Part shown: piece by piece, positions 24,659 through 33,346 of the stretch | Layout: each line of letters starts with the position of its first letter | Position numbering within the stretch: position 1 is the first letter of the stretch | Assembly (NCBI GenBank): GCA_017645655.1 | Contig: JAGCNZ010000081.1 | Span: 1-43,326, forward strand | Length of the DNA stretch: 43,326 bases | Direction of reading: 5' to 3' | From: Bacteroidaceae bacterium | GTDB taxonomy: Bacteria; Bacteroidota; Bacteroidia; Bacteroidales; Bacteroidaceae | Notes under the pieces: generated by a model | What the model was told of the DNA's origin: nothing | Seen by the model: the letters and a program-made list of their open reading frames with translations, nothing else | Databases searched by the model: none | Program-made: the position numbers and the translations under genes

Positions 24659-25813
24659 TTAGGGTGTCGTCAGCAGTTTGTAGAAAGTAGGCACATAGTT
24701 ACTTTCCACAAGTTCGGGGTGGAAGACGGCAACCAAGTCTTTCAGTAGCATGTCCGGCATGACTGGAGATAACTCGTAATAAGGCGTCTGCTTCATGTTG
24801 CAGTAGATGACTTTCCTGTCCTTAAATGCCTTGAAGAGCGTGTTACGAGGCTCGGAGACCCTCAGTGCGTCGTATGAAAACTCACCGGGAAAACTGTTCA
24901 GTATGCGCCAGTAGTCGGCATTCGCAGCGAGTTCATACATCTTTTCAAACTCGAGGTTTTCGCCTGAGGTCTCTTCGTCGTCGATGACATACCTTGCCCC
25001 CGCGTCGTTGAATATCTGGGCGAGATAGTTCTTGCCGCCTACCGCGTGCCATGTCCCGTAGTGCATTTCGCCGCTGAAGACCGTGGGACGTTGGTCGTCG
25101 GAACTGGTTCCGTCGGCATTCTGAGCATGGCACAGGGCATTGACCTTCGCTTTAAGATTGTTGTAGCGGCGTTCGATGCCGGCAAACACATCGTTTGCTT
25201 CTTGCTCTTTACCTATGAATAAACCGACCAACTTCAGCCATTCCGCTTGCCCGAGCGGGTCGAGTTCTTTGTAACCGAGATGTGGTACAAGGGTGATTCC
25301 GGTTTCCTGTATCGCATCGTATCCGCCGCGTTTCGAGGGAGAGATGAATATGACGTCGGGGTTCGCGGCGAGAATCAATTCGGTATCGAACTCGCCTTCC
25401 ATGCCGATTTTCACTATCCTGCCGTCCTTTGCGCGCTGGTTGATATCTTTGTTGAAGAGGTTTTTCGTGCCCGTAATGCCTTTCACGATGTCATGGGCAT
25501 CGAGCGCCGTGAAGTTCGACAACTGCAGAGCTGTCATGCAGATGGTGCGTGCGATGGGCACTTTCACTTTTGTGTAGGCATCGGGCACCTGCACATCTTT
25601 GCTCTTGACCAATGCGAAGCGGTCGTTCCCTCCGATGCAGACGAGTCGTACGTCTGCGGAGTCTCGGACTGAGAACTCAGTCGCGTAGTGTATGCTGACC
25701 ATTGTGGATGAGTCTTCCGGCGTGTCGTCTTTAGTCTCTCGAGACGCGCTGTTTCCTCCCGAGCAAGCACAAAGCATGGCTGCCAGGACGAGGTAGAAGC
25801 AAGTTTTCTTCAT
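24659..25813 (-). CDS. btuF: BtuF-like periplasmic binding lipoprotein
   Basis: A 384-residue lipoprotein. The signal peptide ends in lipobox LCAC with lipidated Cys17, followed by a Ser/Asp/Glu linker. The rest is a type III periplasmic binding protein (PF01497 type): ARTICMTALQLSNFTALDA, a D/E-rich lobe, and LILAANPDVIFISPSKRG. It is probably a corrinoid-binding component feeding the BtuC permease, based on cluster context; a siderophore or other metal chelate cannot be excluded. Transcribed divergently from cobS. Confidence 0.84.
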   Translation of the reverse strand: MKKTCFYLVLAAMLCACSGGNSASRETKDDTPEDSSTMVSIHYATEFSVRDSADVRLVCIGGNDRFALVKSKDVQVPDAYTKVKVPIARTICMTALQLSNFTALDAHDIVKGITGTKNLFNKDINQRAKDGRIVKIGMEGEFDTELILAANPDVIFISPSKRGGYDAIQETGITLVPHLGYKELDPLGQAEWLKLVGLFIGKEQEANDVFAGIERRYNNLKAKVNALCHAQNADGTSSDDQRPTVFSGEMHYGTWHAVGGKNYLAQIFNDAGARYVIDDEETSGENLEFEKMYELAANADYWRILNSFPGEFSYDALRVSEPRNTLFKAFKDRKVIYCNMKQTPYYELSPVMPDMLLKDLVAVFHPELVESNYVPTFYKLLTTP

Positions 25814-25842
25814 TATCTTACGTTATTATTCACGTTACGTCT

Positions 25843-25851
25843 GCAAAAGTA
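25843..25851 (-). promoter_or_regulatory. -7 box of the btuFC operon
   Basis: TACTTTTGC on the minus strand fits TAnnTTTGC and lies 29 nt upstream of the btuF start. It is back-to-back with the cobS -7 box only 13 bp away, so the two promoters share upstream DNA and probably compete. Confidence 0.6.
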
Positions 25852-25864
25852 CAATTTTTTTCCG

Positions 25865-25873
25865 TAACTTTGC
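25865..25873 (+). promoter_or_regulatory. -7 box of the cobSUT operon
   Basis: TAACTTTGC fits TAnnTTTGC, 18 nt before the cobS ATG. No riboswitch fits in such a short leader. Confidence 0.6.
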
Positions 25874-25891
25874 AGTCAAATCGTAAAGAAT

Positions 25892-26668
25892 ATGCACACG
25901 GATAGTGAACAAAGTTCATATTTCGACCGTATTTGGGCAGCGTTCATCTTTTTTACGCGTCTGCCTTTGTGGCGATTGCATGAGCCGCAGAGGGAATCAT
26001 ACCGGACTGTCGTCGAGCACTGGCCACTCACGGGATGGCTCACGGGTGGGCTGATGGCGGCGACGCTCTATGCGGGCAGTTCGTTCCTTCCCTATATGGT
26101 TGCAGTGGTGCTGGCCATCGTGGTGCGAGTGCTCGCTACGGGTGCTTTGCACGAGGACGGGCTGGCGGATTTCTTCGACGCGTTCGGCGGCGGAGGTTCC
26201 GACCGAGGTCGCGTTCTGGCTATCATGAAGGATTCTCACATCGGCACGTATGGCGTGCTGGGTCTCATCCTGTATGTGATGCTGCTTGCCCTCACGCTGT
26301 TCTCGATGCCGCCGCGTGTGGCAGCATTGACCGTCCTTGCAGCCGATCCCTTTGCCAAAATGCTGTCATCGACGTTGATTACTTTGCCGTATGCTCGCAA
26401 CGAGGCCGAGGCGAAGGCGAAAATGGTGTATCGCAAGATAAGGTGGAGTGCCTGCATCGGTCTCATCCTGCAAGGCATGCTGCCGCTGGGGCTGCTCCTC
26501 TGGCAGATGGGACTCGGCTGGTGGCCCATCGTCGCCAGTCCTTGCCTCATGATGTGTTTCCTATATATGTTTATCCGCCGCAGGTTGCAGGGCTACACGG
26601 GCGATTGCTGTGGCGCCGTCTGCCTGTTGGTGGAGTTGACGACCTATTTGACGGCATGTGTTCTATGA
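25892..26668 (+). CDS. cobS: Adenosylcobinamide-GDP ribazoletransferase (CobS)
   Basis: A 258-residue membrane enzyme that joins adenosylcobinamide-GDP with alpha-ribazole (phosphate) to complete the nucleotide loop. Family signatures are complete: FFTRLPL near the N-terminus, TGALHEDGLADFFDAFGG with metal-binding acids, VLAIMKDSHIGTYGVLGL, and GYTGDCCGA near the C-terminus. Several membrane helices are visible (about 48-80, 122-145, 188-220, 235-256). The stop overlaps the cobU start (ATGA). Confidence 0.95.
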   Translation: MHTDSEQSSYFDRIWAAFIFFTRLPLWRLHEPQRESYRTVVEHWPLTGWLTGGLMAATLYAGSSFLPYMVAVVLAIVVRVLATGALHEDGLADFFDAFGGGGSDRGRVLAIMKDSHIGTYGVLGLILYVMLLALTLFSMPPRVAALTVLAADPFAKMLSSTLITLPYARNEAEAKAKMVYRKIRWSACIGLILQGMLPLGLLLWQMGLGWWPIVASPCLMMCFLYMFIRRRLQGYTGDCCGAVCLLVELTTYLTACVL

Positions 26669-27177
26669 GAAAGATAATCCTTATTACGGGTGGTCAGCGT
26701 TCCGGCAAGAGCAGGCGCGCTGAGGAACTTGCCTTGAGCCTGTCGCCCGAGCCGGTCTATATAGCGACTGCCCACATCTGGGACGACGAGTTCCGAGAGC
26801 GGGTGCGCAGGCATCGGGAGCGTAGGGGAGCGGCGTGGACGAACCTTGAAGAAGAGATGCACCTCAGCCGACACGACATGACGGGGCGCGTGGTGGTCAT
26901 CGACTGCGTGACCCTCTGGCTCACGAACTTCTTTTTTGCAAACGACTCGGATGCTGACGTGTCGCTACGCCTGGCACAGGAGGAGTTCGACGCATTCACG
27001 CGACCCGATGCCACATACATCTTCGTGACGAACGAGATAGGCTTGGGCGGTGTCTCGGACAATGCGCTCCAACGCAAATTCACCGACTTGCAGGGATGGA
27101 TGAACCAGTACATTGCCAGCAAGGCCGACGAGGTGATTCTCATGGTGAGCGGCATCGAAGTGGCAATCAAGAAATAA
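26665..27177 (+). CDS. cobU: Adenosylcobinamide kinase / guanylyltransferase (CobU)
   Basis: A 170-residue bifunctional enzyme that phosphorylates adenosylcobinamide and then attaches GMP. The P-loop is GGQRSGKS at about residues 9-16. The guanylylated histidine lies in the segment ERVRRHRERRGAAW. VVIDCVTLWLTN and FVTNEIGLGGV follow; many homologues have SNEVG here, so the loop is slightly different. The start at 26665 overlaps the cobS stop. The cobT start is 21 nt downstream. Confidence 0.95.
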   Translation: MRKIILITGGQRSGKSRRAEELALSLSPEPVYIATAHIWDDEFRERVRRHRERRGAAWTNLEEEMHLSRHDMTGRVVVIDCVTLWLTNFFFANDSDADVSLRLAQEEFDAFTRPDATYIFVTNEIGLGGVSDNALQRKFTDLQGWMNQYIASKADEVILMVSGIEVAIKK

Positions 27178-27198
27178 ATAAAAGAAAAAAAGAACAGG

Positions 27199-28281
27199 GT
27201 GAAAGCATTCGACATACAGCCCGTCTGCCGCGACATGGAGGCAGACATTCAGCAGAAGATTGATAATCTGAACAAGCCCAAGGGTTCGTTGGGACGTCTC
27301 GAGGAGTTGGCCATGCAGGTCTGCCTCGTGCAGCAGACGCTGTCGCCCAGTGTTGCGCATCCTTGCCACCTGCTTCTCGGTGGCGATCATGGCATTGAGA
27401 GAGAGGGCGTCAGCATCAGTCCCAGGGAGGTTACATGGCAACAGATGATTAACTTCACCCGTGGTGGGGGAGGCGTCAACATGTTCTGCCGTCAGCATGG
27501 CTTCAAGTTGCGGATTGTCGATGTGGGTGTCGACTACGACCTCACGGCAGTTCCCGGCATCATCGACCGCAAGATAGCGAGGGGCACACGCAACTTTCTG
27601 TTTGAGCCCGCCATGAGCGAAGAGGAGTTCGACCGCGCTATTGGTGTGGGCTGCGAACTGGTCGATGCGTGCCTCGCCGAGGGTTGCCACGTGCTGAGCA
27701 TCGGGGAGATGGGCATCGCCAACACTTCGCCGTCGAGCATCTGGATGAGTCTCTTCGGCGGTATCCCCTTGGAGGAATGCATCGGAGCGGGTGCCGGATT
27801 GGCCGCCGAGGGCATTCGTCACAAGCAGGATGTGCTGTCGCGGGCAGTGGCGAGGTTCGCCGAGGTTTATGGGAAGGGTTGTGATGATGGGGCTCATGGA
27901 GTGGATGGGCAGGCTCATACCGTTACGACAATCCGCTATTTTGGTGGTTTCGAGATGGTTGCAGCCATAGGTGCGATGCTTCGGGCCGCTGAACGGCACC
28001 TGCTGACGCTGGTGGACGGCTTCATCATGACTGCTTGTGCCATCGCCGCCATCCGCCTCTATCCGGCTGCGCAGGACTACATGCTGTTCGCTCATCAAGG
28101 CGACGAGTCCGGCCACAAGCGGATGCTCGACATCGTGGGGGCAAAGCCGTTGCTGCATCTCGGGCTTCGTCTCGGCGAAGGAACCGGCGCACTTTGTGCT
28201 TTCCCACTCGTCGACTCAGCCGTTCGCATGGTGAACGAGATGAACAACTTCCAGTCTGCAAAGATTACGAAATACTTCTGA
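27199..28281 (+). CDS. cobT: Nicotinate-nucleotide-dimethylbenzimidazole phosphoribosyltransferase (CobT)
   Basis: A 360-residue enzyme that activates the lower-ligand base to alpha-ribazole phosphate. Motifs: NKPKGSLGRLEELA, LGGDHGIEREGVS, a glycine-rich TRGGGGVNMFC, GEMGIANTSPSSIW and the catalytic glutamate in LRLGEGTGALCAFPLV. The most likely start is GTG at 27199, since the reading includes the normal N-terminal helix and is preceded by an A-rich leader with CAGG; the next in-frame ATG (27234) would shorten it by 12 residues. Which base it activates cannot be read from sequence. Confidence 0.94.
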   Translation: MKAFDIQPVCRDMEADIQQKIDNLNKPKGSLGRLEELAMQVCLVQQTLSPSVAHPCHLLLGGDHGIEREGVSISPREVTWQQMINFTRGGGGVNMFCRQHGFKLRIVDVGVDYDLTAVPGIIDRKIARGTRNFLFEPAMSEEEFDRAIGVGCELVDACLAEGCHVLSIGEMGIANTSPSSIWMSLFGGIPLEECIGAGAGLAAEGIRHKQDVLSRAVARFAEVYGKGCDDGAHGVDGQAHTVTTIRYFGGFEMVAAIGAMLRAAERHLLTLVDGFIMTACAIAAIRLYPAAQDYMLFAHQGDESGHKRMLDIVGAKPLLHLGLRLGEGTGALCAFPLVDSAVRMVNEMNNFQSAKITKYF

Positions 28282-28287
28282 TTTGTG

Positions 28288-28414
28288 ACCCCGGCATGGG
28301 ATGTCGTCGAACGTCACGTGGGTAAAATAAAATTATCACGTGTAATATTTCAAATATCACGTGGGTAAAATGATTTTATCACGTGGGTAAAATCCAGACA
28401 TCCCGTGCCACGTT
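28288..28414 (+). repeat. CACGTG array element, copy C
   Basis: CACGTG at 28315, 28337, 28358 and 28380, with degenerate boxes GGCATG at 28293 and CCCGTG at 28402. Steps are 22, 22, 21, 22, 22, identical to copy A. The 15-bp spacer is TAATATTTCAAATAT, as in copy A. It sits between the converging cobT and cbiB genes. Confidence 0.9.
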
Positions 28415-28435
28415 TTTTTACGTCCTGTGTCGCGT

Positions 28436-28454
28436 CGGCAAGAAAGGCTTGCCG
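28436..28454. terminator. Hairpin between cobT and cbiB
   Basis: CGGCAAG-AAAGG-CTTGCCG is a perfect 7-bp stem with a 5-nt loop between the converging genes. A TTTT follows 10 nt later on the plus strand. It is a plausible terminator but lacks an adjacent T tract. Confidence 0.5.
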
Positions 28455-28469
28455 TGCCTGCAGTTTTGC

Positions 28470-29429
28470 TTAGTGAAGGAGTGTCAGGACGAGCGCTGTG
28501 ATGACCACCGTCAGCACCTCTGCCGTGCGGTTCACGCGGACGGCTGTCAGCATGTCGGCAGTCGTGAGCGGTCGGTCGTTGTGCCCGATGAATGGTTTAT
28601 CGAAGATTTGTCCGAAGTAACTGTGCGGTCCGCCGAATCGGCAATCGAGGATGCCGGCCAGTGCCGCCTCGGGATAGCCGCTGTTGGGCGACGCATGCTT
28701 GCGTCCGTTCTCCAGCACGAACCGCAACAGCGAAAAGCGGCGCCTGAGCAGCATGTGTGGCAAAATCATCAGCAAGGCAGTGAGTCGGGCCGGCAGGAAA
28801 TTGGCAAAATCGTCGATGCGGGCAGCCAGGCAGCCAAACTCGCGATAGCGCTCCGTCCGATATCCTATCATTGAATCGAGCGTGTTCACCATCTTGTAGG
28901 CCAACATGCCTGGTGCGCCCAGCAGCATAAACCAGAAGAGTGGGGCAACGACGCCGTCGGAAAGGTTCTCCGCCAAAGTCTCAAGTGCTGCGGTTCGCAC
29001 TTCCTGCGCACTGAGTTCGGACGTGTCGCGACCTACGATGCGAGCCACCTGCCGTCGTCCTTCCACGAGAGAGCGGTCCACGGCAAAGAAGACCTCTCGC
29101 ACTTCTCGAATAAGTGTCGTGCCTGCCAGGCAGTAGAAGACGATGACGGTGCAAAGCATCTCTCGTAATATCGTCATAATGTCATGACGACCTGACGACA
29201 GACACTCAACGAGAATCGATGTCACCCCGTAAGTTGCAACGATGAGGAAAACCGCCAGGAACGCGCCTTTCGCCTTGCGGTGGCTGCCTCTGTTCAATCG
29301 CTTCTCACCGTACGCAATCACTTTTCCAAAGCCTACGATGGGATGCGGCAAGCCCGCGGGGTCGCCTATCAGCAGGTCGAGCAGCCATCCTGCCAGCAGA
29401 GGAACTATGACCAGCAAGCATTCAGGCAT
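28470..29429 (-). CDS. cbiB: Adenosylcobinamide-phosphate synthase (CbiB)
   Basis: A 319-residue membrane enzyme that attaches aminopropanol phosphate to adenosylcobyric acid. Family features: LLDLLIGDPAGLPHPIVGFG near the N-terminus, ETLAENLSDGVVAPLFW, NTLDSMIGYRTERYREFG, and GRKHASPNSGYPEAALAG in the C-terminal part. Four or five membrane helices are visible. Its start overlaps the cobD stop by 8 nt; CobD makes the aminopropanol phosphate that CbiB uses. Last gene of the long minus-strand operon. Confidence 0.95.
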   Translation of the reverse strand: MPECLLVIVPLLAGWLLDLLIGDPAGLPHPIVGFGKVIAYGEKRLNRGSHRKAKGAFLAVFLIVATYGVTSILVECLSSGRHDIMTILREMLCTVIVFYCLAGTTLIREVREVFFAVDRSLVEGRRQVARIVGRDTSELSAQEVRTAALETLAENLSDGVVAPLFWFMLLGAPGMLAYKMVNTLDSMIGYRTERYREFGCLAARIDDFANFLPARLTALLMILPHMLLRRRFSLLRFVLENGRKHASPNSGYPEAALAGILDCRFGGPHSYFGQIFDKPFIGHNDRPLTTADMLTAVRVNRTAEVLTVVITALVLTLLH

Positions 29430-30396
29430 GTCCGTCGGTCGTTACGAAGTCAGCAATAGCGTCGGCCAGAGCATCGTTCTCCGTGGCTGTCTGTGCTGCG
29501 ATACGGAAGTGCTGAGGCGTCAAACCCCTGAAGTTCGAGGCATCCCGAATGAGGATGTGATGCTCCTTGGCGAGGTATTCCTTCAGTTCTGACGCGTTGC
29601 GATGCTTGAGTTGGCACAGCATGAAGTTCGTCTGGGTTGGCATCACCTCAATCCCACCTATGCCACGAAGCCTCTCGCCAAGTCTTGCGGCCTCCTCCAA
29701 ATCAGGGCGGCAAAGGAGCTCATCATGCCCGAGGAGGTACTTCCCCGCCTCGATTGCCAGGGCCGAAACGCTCCAAGGATGCATGTGGCGACGTGCCTGG
29801 TCGAGCAGCGACGCATGCCCCGTGATGTATCCAAGCCGCAGTCCGGGCACGCCGTAGTTCTTTGTCATGGAATGTATTTGCAGGCAGTATGGCGTGCGGC
29901 ACCCCCAGCGCGGCGACATGACGGGTGCGTCGGTGTATAACTCGTAACTCTGATCGAGCACGACCAACTCGTGTTCAGCCATCATTCGGTCAATGAAGAG
30001 TTGGTCGTAGACCTTGCCCGTCGGGTTGTTTGGGTTGCAGAGCCAAAGGATGGAGGAGGGGAGATGGGAGAGAGAAGCGTGGCGATAAGCATCGGCATAC
30101 TCGCTGAATGTGGGCTCGGGAATCGTGGGGCGAAGAGGAAAGGCACGCGCAATGAGGTAGATAGCCTCAGTGGCACCGCTCGTGACGAGCACTTGCCCGG
30201 GCTCTATGCCATGCCGCTCCGCTATCATCTTCTCGAGAGACCATGCCTCGGGCTCAGGGTAGTGGTCTATCAACTCGGGGTGCGCCGCCAGGTGATTCAG
30301 CAGTCCCTGATGGCTGACATGAGCGCAGATGTTCGACGAGAAGTCGCTCGTTATGCCCTCATACTTGTATGCATCGTCGCCGTGACCTTCAATCAT
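29422..30396 (-). CDS. cobD: L-threonine-O-3-phosphate decarboxylase (CobD)
   Basis: A 324-residue PLP-dependent enzyme of the aspartate aminotransferase fold that makes (R)-1-amino-2-propanol phosphate. The start at 30396 (MIEGHGDDAYKYEGITSDFS) matches the family's N-terminal substrate segment. Motifs: SSNICAHVSH, TSGATEAIYLIA, LCNPNNPTGKVYD, the PLP lysine in SMTKNYGVPGLRLGY. The histidinol-phosphate aminotransferase HisC is a close relative, but position between cbiP and cbiB with 8-nt overlaps on both sides decides for CobD. Confidence 0.92.
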   Translation of the reverse strand: MIEGHGDDAYKYEGITSDFSSNICAHVSHQGLLNHLAAHPELIDHYPEPEAWSLEKMIAERHGIEPGQVLVTSGATEAIYLIARAFPLRPTIPEPTFSEYADAYRHASLSHLPSSILWLCNPNNPTGKVYDQLFIDRMMAEHELVVLDQSYELYTDAPVMSPRWGCRTPYCLQIHSMTKNYGVPGLRLGYITGHASLLDQARRHMHPWSVSALAIEAGKYLLGHDELLCRPDLEEAARLGERLRGIGGIEVMPTQTNFMLCQLKHRNASELKEYLAKEHHILIRDASNFRGLTPQHFRIAAQTATENDALADAIADFVTTDGHA

Positions 30397-31894
30397 GGTC
30401 CTTGTCCTGTAATATGTCGTATATCTTCTCCATGTCCACATGGCGGCGCACATGGTCGGCAAGTCTGTCGTACTGTTCCTCCTTGAATGCCGCATAGCTT
30501 TGCGTAGGCGCTGCCTCCTTGACCTTGTCCCTGAGCAGGAACTCGATGACGGGCGCGTTGTCGAGGAAGCCGTGGATGTACGTCCCGATGCAATGGCCTT
30601 CTTGGAATATGGCGCAGTCTGTGTCGCTGCGTCCCTGATGGATTTCATACCCTTTGCATGTCTTGCCCTCAAACTCGAAAGTGACTTGTTTCGTTGTCTT
30701 CTCCGGCGTCATCGTCGTGTTGATAGGCAAGAGACCAAGCCCCGGCAGACTCGTTATGCTGCCCTCTATGCCCTCGGGATCGCTGACGCATTGCCCCATC
30801 ATCTGGTAGCCGCCGCATATCCCGACCACCGTCTTTCCATCGCGATGCGCGCTGAGGATGGCTTGGGCACACCCGTTGCGACGCAACTCGAGCAGGTCGT
30901 CGAGGGTTGCTTTCGTGCCAGGCAGGATGATGATGTCAGCCTGCTTCAGGTCCGACGTGTTGTTCGTATAGAAGAGATTCACGCGAGGGTCGCGCTCCAA
31001 GGTGTCGAAGTCGGTAAAGTTGCTGATGTGTCTCAGCAGTACAACCGCGACGTTGAGTTTGCCTTCGGACAGCTGGCGACGTTTTTGCTCGAGGCTGACG
31101 CTGTCTTCCTCCTCGATGTAGATGTCTTTGTAATAGGGTATGACACCCAGCACGGGCACTCCGCATAGGTTTTCCAACATGCGACGACCTTCGTCGAATA
31201 GTCTCATGTCACCCCGAAACTTATTGATGAGAATGCCTTTGATTAGTGCTCTGTCTTCCGGCGTCTGCAGCATGATGCTGCCATAGAGCGAGGCAAAAAC
31301 GCCGCCGCGGTCAATGTCGCCTACAAGTATGACGTCCGCCTTTGCATGTCGTGCCATGGGTAGGTTCACGAGGTCGGTGCTTCGCAAATTGATTTCAGAG
31401 ATGCTGCCCGCACCTTCCATCACTATTGGGTTGTATCGCGAGGCAAGCCTGTCGAAGGCTGCACACACTTCGTGTCGGAAATCGATGTGTGGCGCGTCGG
31501 CTTTTTCGGGCTGGCGCGTTGTGCCGGGGGGCATGTTGGAATGGGCATCGATGGCCGCTGGTTCTTGTTTCCAATAGTCGAATGCATTGCGGTTGCCAAT
31601 GGGTCGGCCTCCGAGCACTACTTGGCTGGTATGGTCGCTTTGCGGTTTGAGCAATAACGGGTTCATGTCTGTGTGGCAGGGAATGCCTGCGGCTTCTGCC
31701 TGCACAGCCTGTGCGCGTCCGATTTCCAGCCCGTCTGGGGTAGCGTAGCTATTGAGGGCCATGTTCTGCGCCTTGAATGGTGCTGGGCTAAACCCGTCCT
31801 GTCGGAAGATGCGACAAAAGGCGGCGGCTACGATGCTTTTGCCTACATCGCTGCCGGTGCCTGCGAACATGATGGGATGGAGACGTTGCTTCAT
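30389..31894 (-). CDS. cbiP: Cobyric acid synthase (CbiP/CobQ)
   Basis: A 501-residue glutamine-dependent amidotransferase that amidates side chains b, d, e and g. The ATG at 31894 overlaps the stop of the cbiA C-terminal part (ATGA). The N-terminal dethiobiotin-synthetase-like ATPase has FAGTGSDVGKSIVAAAFCR and KAQNMALNSYATPDGLEIG. The C-terminal GATase domain has the nucleophile in VGICGGYQMMG, YEIHQGRSD, and the catalytic histidine in TYIHGFLDN. An intact, full-length member of the family. Confidence 0.95.
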   Translation of the reverse strand: MKQRLHPIMFAGTGSDVGKSIVAAAFCRIFRQDGFSPAPFKAQNMALNSYATPDGLEIGRAQAVQAEAAGIPCHTDMNPLLLKPQSDHTSQVVLGGRPIGNRNAFDYWKQEPAAIDAHSNMPPGTTRQPEKADAPHIDFRHEVCAAFDRLASRYNPIVMEGAGSISEINLRSTDLVNLPMARHAKADVILVGDIDRGGVFASLYGSIMLQTPEDRALIKGILINKFRGDMRLFDEGRRMLENLCGVPVLGVIPYYKDIYIEEEDSVSLEQKRRQLSEGKLNVAVVLLRHISNFTDFDTLERDPRVNLFYTNNTSDLKQADIIILPGTKATLDDLLELRRNGCAQAILSAHRDGKTVVGICGGYQMMGQCVSDPEGIEGSITSLPGLGLLPINTTMTPEKTTKQVTFEFEGKTCKGYEIHQGRSDTDCAIFQEGHCIGTYIHGFLDNAPVIEFLLRDKVKEAAPTQSYAAFKEEQYDRLADHVRRHVDMEKIYDILQDKDHD

Positions 31895-32448
31895 ATTGTG
31901 TAGAGGTGGGTGTAGCTTGCCAAGACGTTTTTGTATCGGATGACGGGCGTGTCGACGGGTTCGCCTTTGGCATTGAAGACTTGTGCTGCGGACTGTGGCG
32001 GTGTGCCGAGGAACTGGGTGTAGTGGAATTCGTGGCCTCGGTACTCTTTGCCTTCGAGCAGGAATCTGCGGTATCCCAGCGAGAGCCTGCGGTCGGCTTT
32101 CCGTGCTGTGATTGTGTACGGAAGCAGGCCGCACATTGGGTATTCGCCGTCGTCGGTGACGATGCTGCGGCAGAGGTACATCATTCCGCCGCATTCCGCC
32201 ACGATTCGTCCGCCGTGCTCAGCATATTCGCGTATGGCCTTGCGGCATGCTTGGTTGGCAACCAATGCCTCGAGATGCTTTTCCGGATAGCCGCCGGGAA
32301 GGTAGAGCAGGTTGATGTTGCTGAGGTCCGGCACGTCTTGCTCCGGGTCGAAGAAGGCGACGTCGCCAAGGTTGTCGGTTGTCTCCTGATAGAGAAACGA
32401 GAATGATTCCCTGTTGTGAGCTATCAAAGTCTGAGCAGTCGTTCCCAT
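31891..32448 (-). CDS. cbiA: CbiA, C-terminal glutamine amidotransferase part (split gene)
   Basis: From ATG at 32448 this frame reads 185 residues: MGTTAQTLIAHNRESFSF, NLLYLPGGYPEKHLEAL, the GATase nucleophile in VAECGGMMYLC, and the histidine region GHEFHYTQF. This is the second half of cobyrinate a,c-diamide synthase; the ATPase half is in a different frame upstream. The two frames overlap at 32424-32448. A single extra base near the junction would join them into one protein of about 394 residues. Either the enzyme works as two polypeptides, or there is a one-base deletion or sequencing error. No clear ribosome-binding sequence precedes the internal ATG. Confidence 0.8.
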   Translation of the reverse strand: MGTTAQTLIAHNRESFSFLYQETTDNLGDVAFFDPEQDVPDLSNINLLYLPGGYPEKHLEALVANQACRKAIREYAEHGGRIVAECGGMMYLCRSIVTDDGEYPMCGLLPYTITARKADRRLSLGYRRFLLEGKEYRGHEFHYTQFLGTPPQSAAQVFNAKGEPVDTPVIRYKNVLASYTHLYTI

Positions 32449-33074
32449 GCGACGTGTTTTTCTAGGAGTTGTATTGCTGCGTTGTCGTCCGCTTCTGCCG
32501 AGAAGTCGAGTCCGAGATAGCGTGTGTCTTGTTCCAGCGACGCTGCCTTTGGCAGGCAACCCAGGCACTCGACGCCGACATCTTCGCTGACCTGTGCGAG
32601 CATTTGTGAGTGCCTGTCCGACCCGACTTTATTGTAGATGACACCTGCTATACGGACGTCGCGCCGGAAGCCGACGAAGCCCGAGATGAGTGCTGCCATT
32701 GAGTAGGCGGCGCTTTTTGCATCGACTACGAGGACGACGGGGATGCCGAGCTCGCGTGCTATTTCGTAGGACGAGCCGCGCTCTCGGTCGTAGCCATCGT
32801 AGAAGCCCATCATGCCTTCCACGATGCAGACGTCTGCCTCTGCCCCATATCGCGTGTAGAGTTCCCTGACGTGCTGTGGCGTGGCCATAAACGTGTCGAG
32901 GTTGATGCTCGGACGGCCGCACACTGCGGTGTGGAACTTGGTGTCGATATAGTCCGGTCCGCACTTGAAGGGCTGGACGCGATATCCTTTTCTAACGAGC
33001 AGTCCCATCAGTCCCCGGGCAATTGTAGTCTTGCCTGAGCCGCTGGTGGGTGCTGCTATCATGAGTCCTGTCAC
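32424..33074 (-). CDS. cbiA: CbiA, N-terminal ATPase part (split gene)
   Basis: A 216-residue protein corresponding to the ATP-binding half of cobyrinate a,c-diamide synthase, which amidates the a and c side chains. P-loop APTSGSGKTTIARGL is at about 8-22, then FKCGPDYIDTKFH, SINLDTFM, and VEGMMGFYDGYD. It ends HVAWERLLRL followed by TGA, where family members normally continue into the GATase half. The rest lies in the -1 frame. A CACGTG array and no clear promoter lie upstream, so it is probably read from the riboswitch operon. Confidence 0.85.
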   Translation of the reverse strand: MTGLMIAAPTSGSGKTTIARGLMGLLVRKGYRVQPFKCGPDYIDTKFHTAVCGRPSINLDTFMATPQHVRELYTRYGAEADVCIVEGMMGFYDGYDRERGSSYEIARELGIPVVLVVDAKSAAYSMAALISGFVGFRRDVRIAGVIYNKVGSDRHSQMLAQVSEDVGVECLGCLPKAASLEQDTRYLGLDFSAEADDNAAIQLLEKHVAWERLLRL

Positions 33075-33132
33075 GGTGTTTTCTTCTCTTTTCGGTCGGT
33101 GTCGGTTGCTGCCTCCTCAGGGTTGTCTTGCC

Positions 33133-33281
33133 GACGAGGCAGGGGGTGCCTGAAAGCATCACGTGGGTAAGTTGAATTTATCACGTGGGTAAAATGAATT
33201 TATCACGTGTAATATTTTAAATATCACGTGTAATATTTTCAATTTACCCGTGTGATGTTTTCAGTCATCCCGTGTTGCGTT
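33133..33281 (+). repeat. CACGTG array element, copy D
   Basis: CACGTG at 33160, 33182, 33204 and 33225, then CCCGTG at 33247 and 33269. Steps are 22, 22, 21, 22, 22. The 15-bp spacer is TAATATTTTAAATAT. It lies in the 272-bp gap between cbiK and cbiA on the minus-strand operon, and is oriented against transcription, unlike copies A, B, E and F. Between it and cbiA, a GC-rich stretch has CTGCCTC and GAGGCAG (7-bp stem). Confidence 0.88.
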
Positions 33282-33346
33282 GCCGGCATCTTCGTGGAGC
33301 ACCTGCTGATGTCCCGCGGAGATGCCGATGAGATGCTGCAGGAAGA

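Noticed and set aside
33075-33132. Second cobalamin riboswitch upstream of cbiA
   Set aside because: The B12 box AGTCAGGAAACCTGCC and CCCGCNACTG are absent; only a short GC-rich stem is present.
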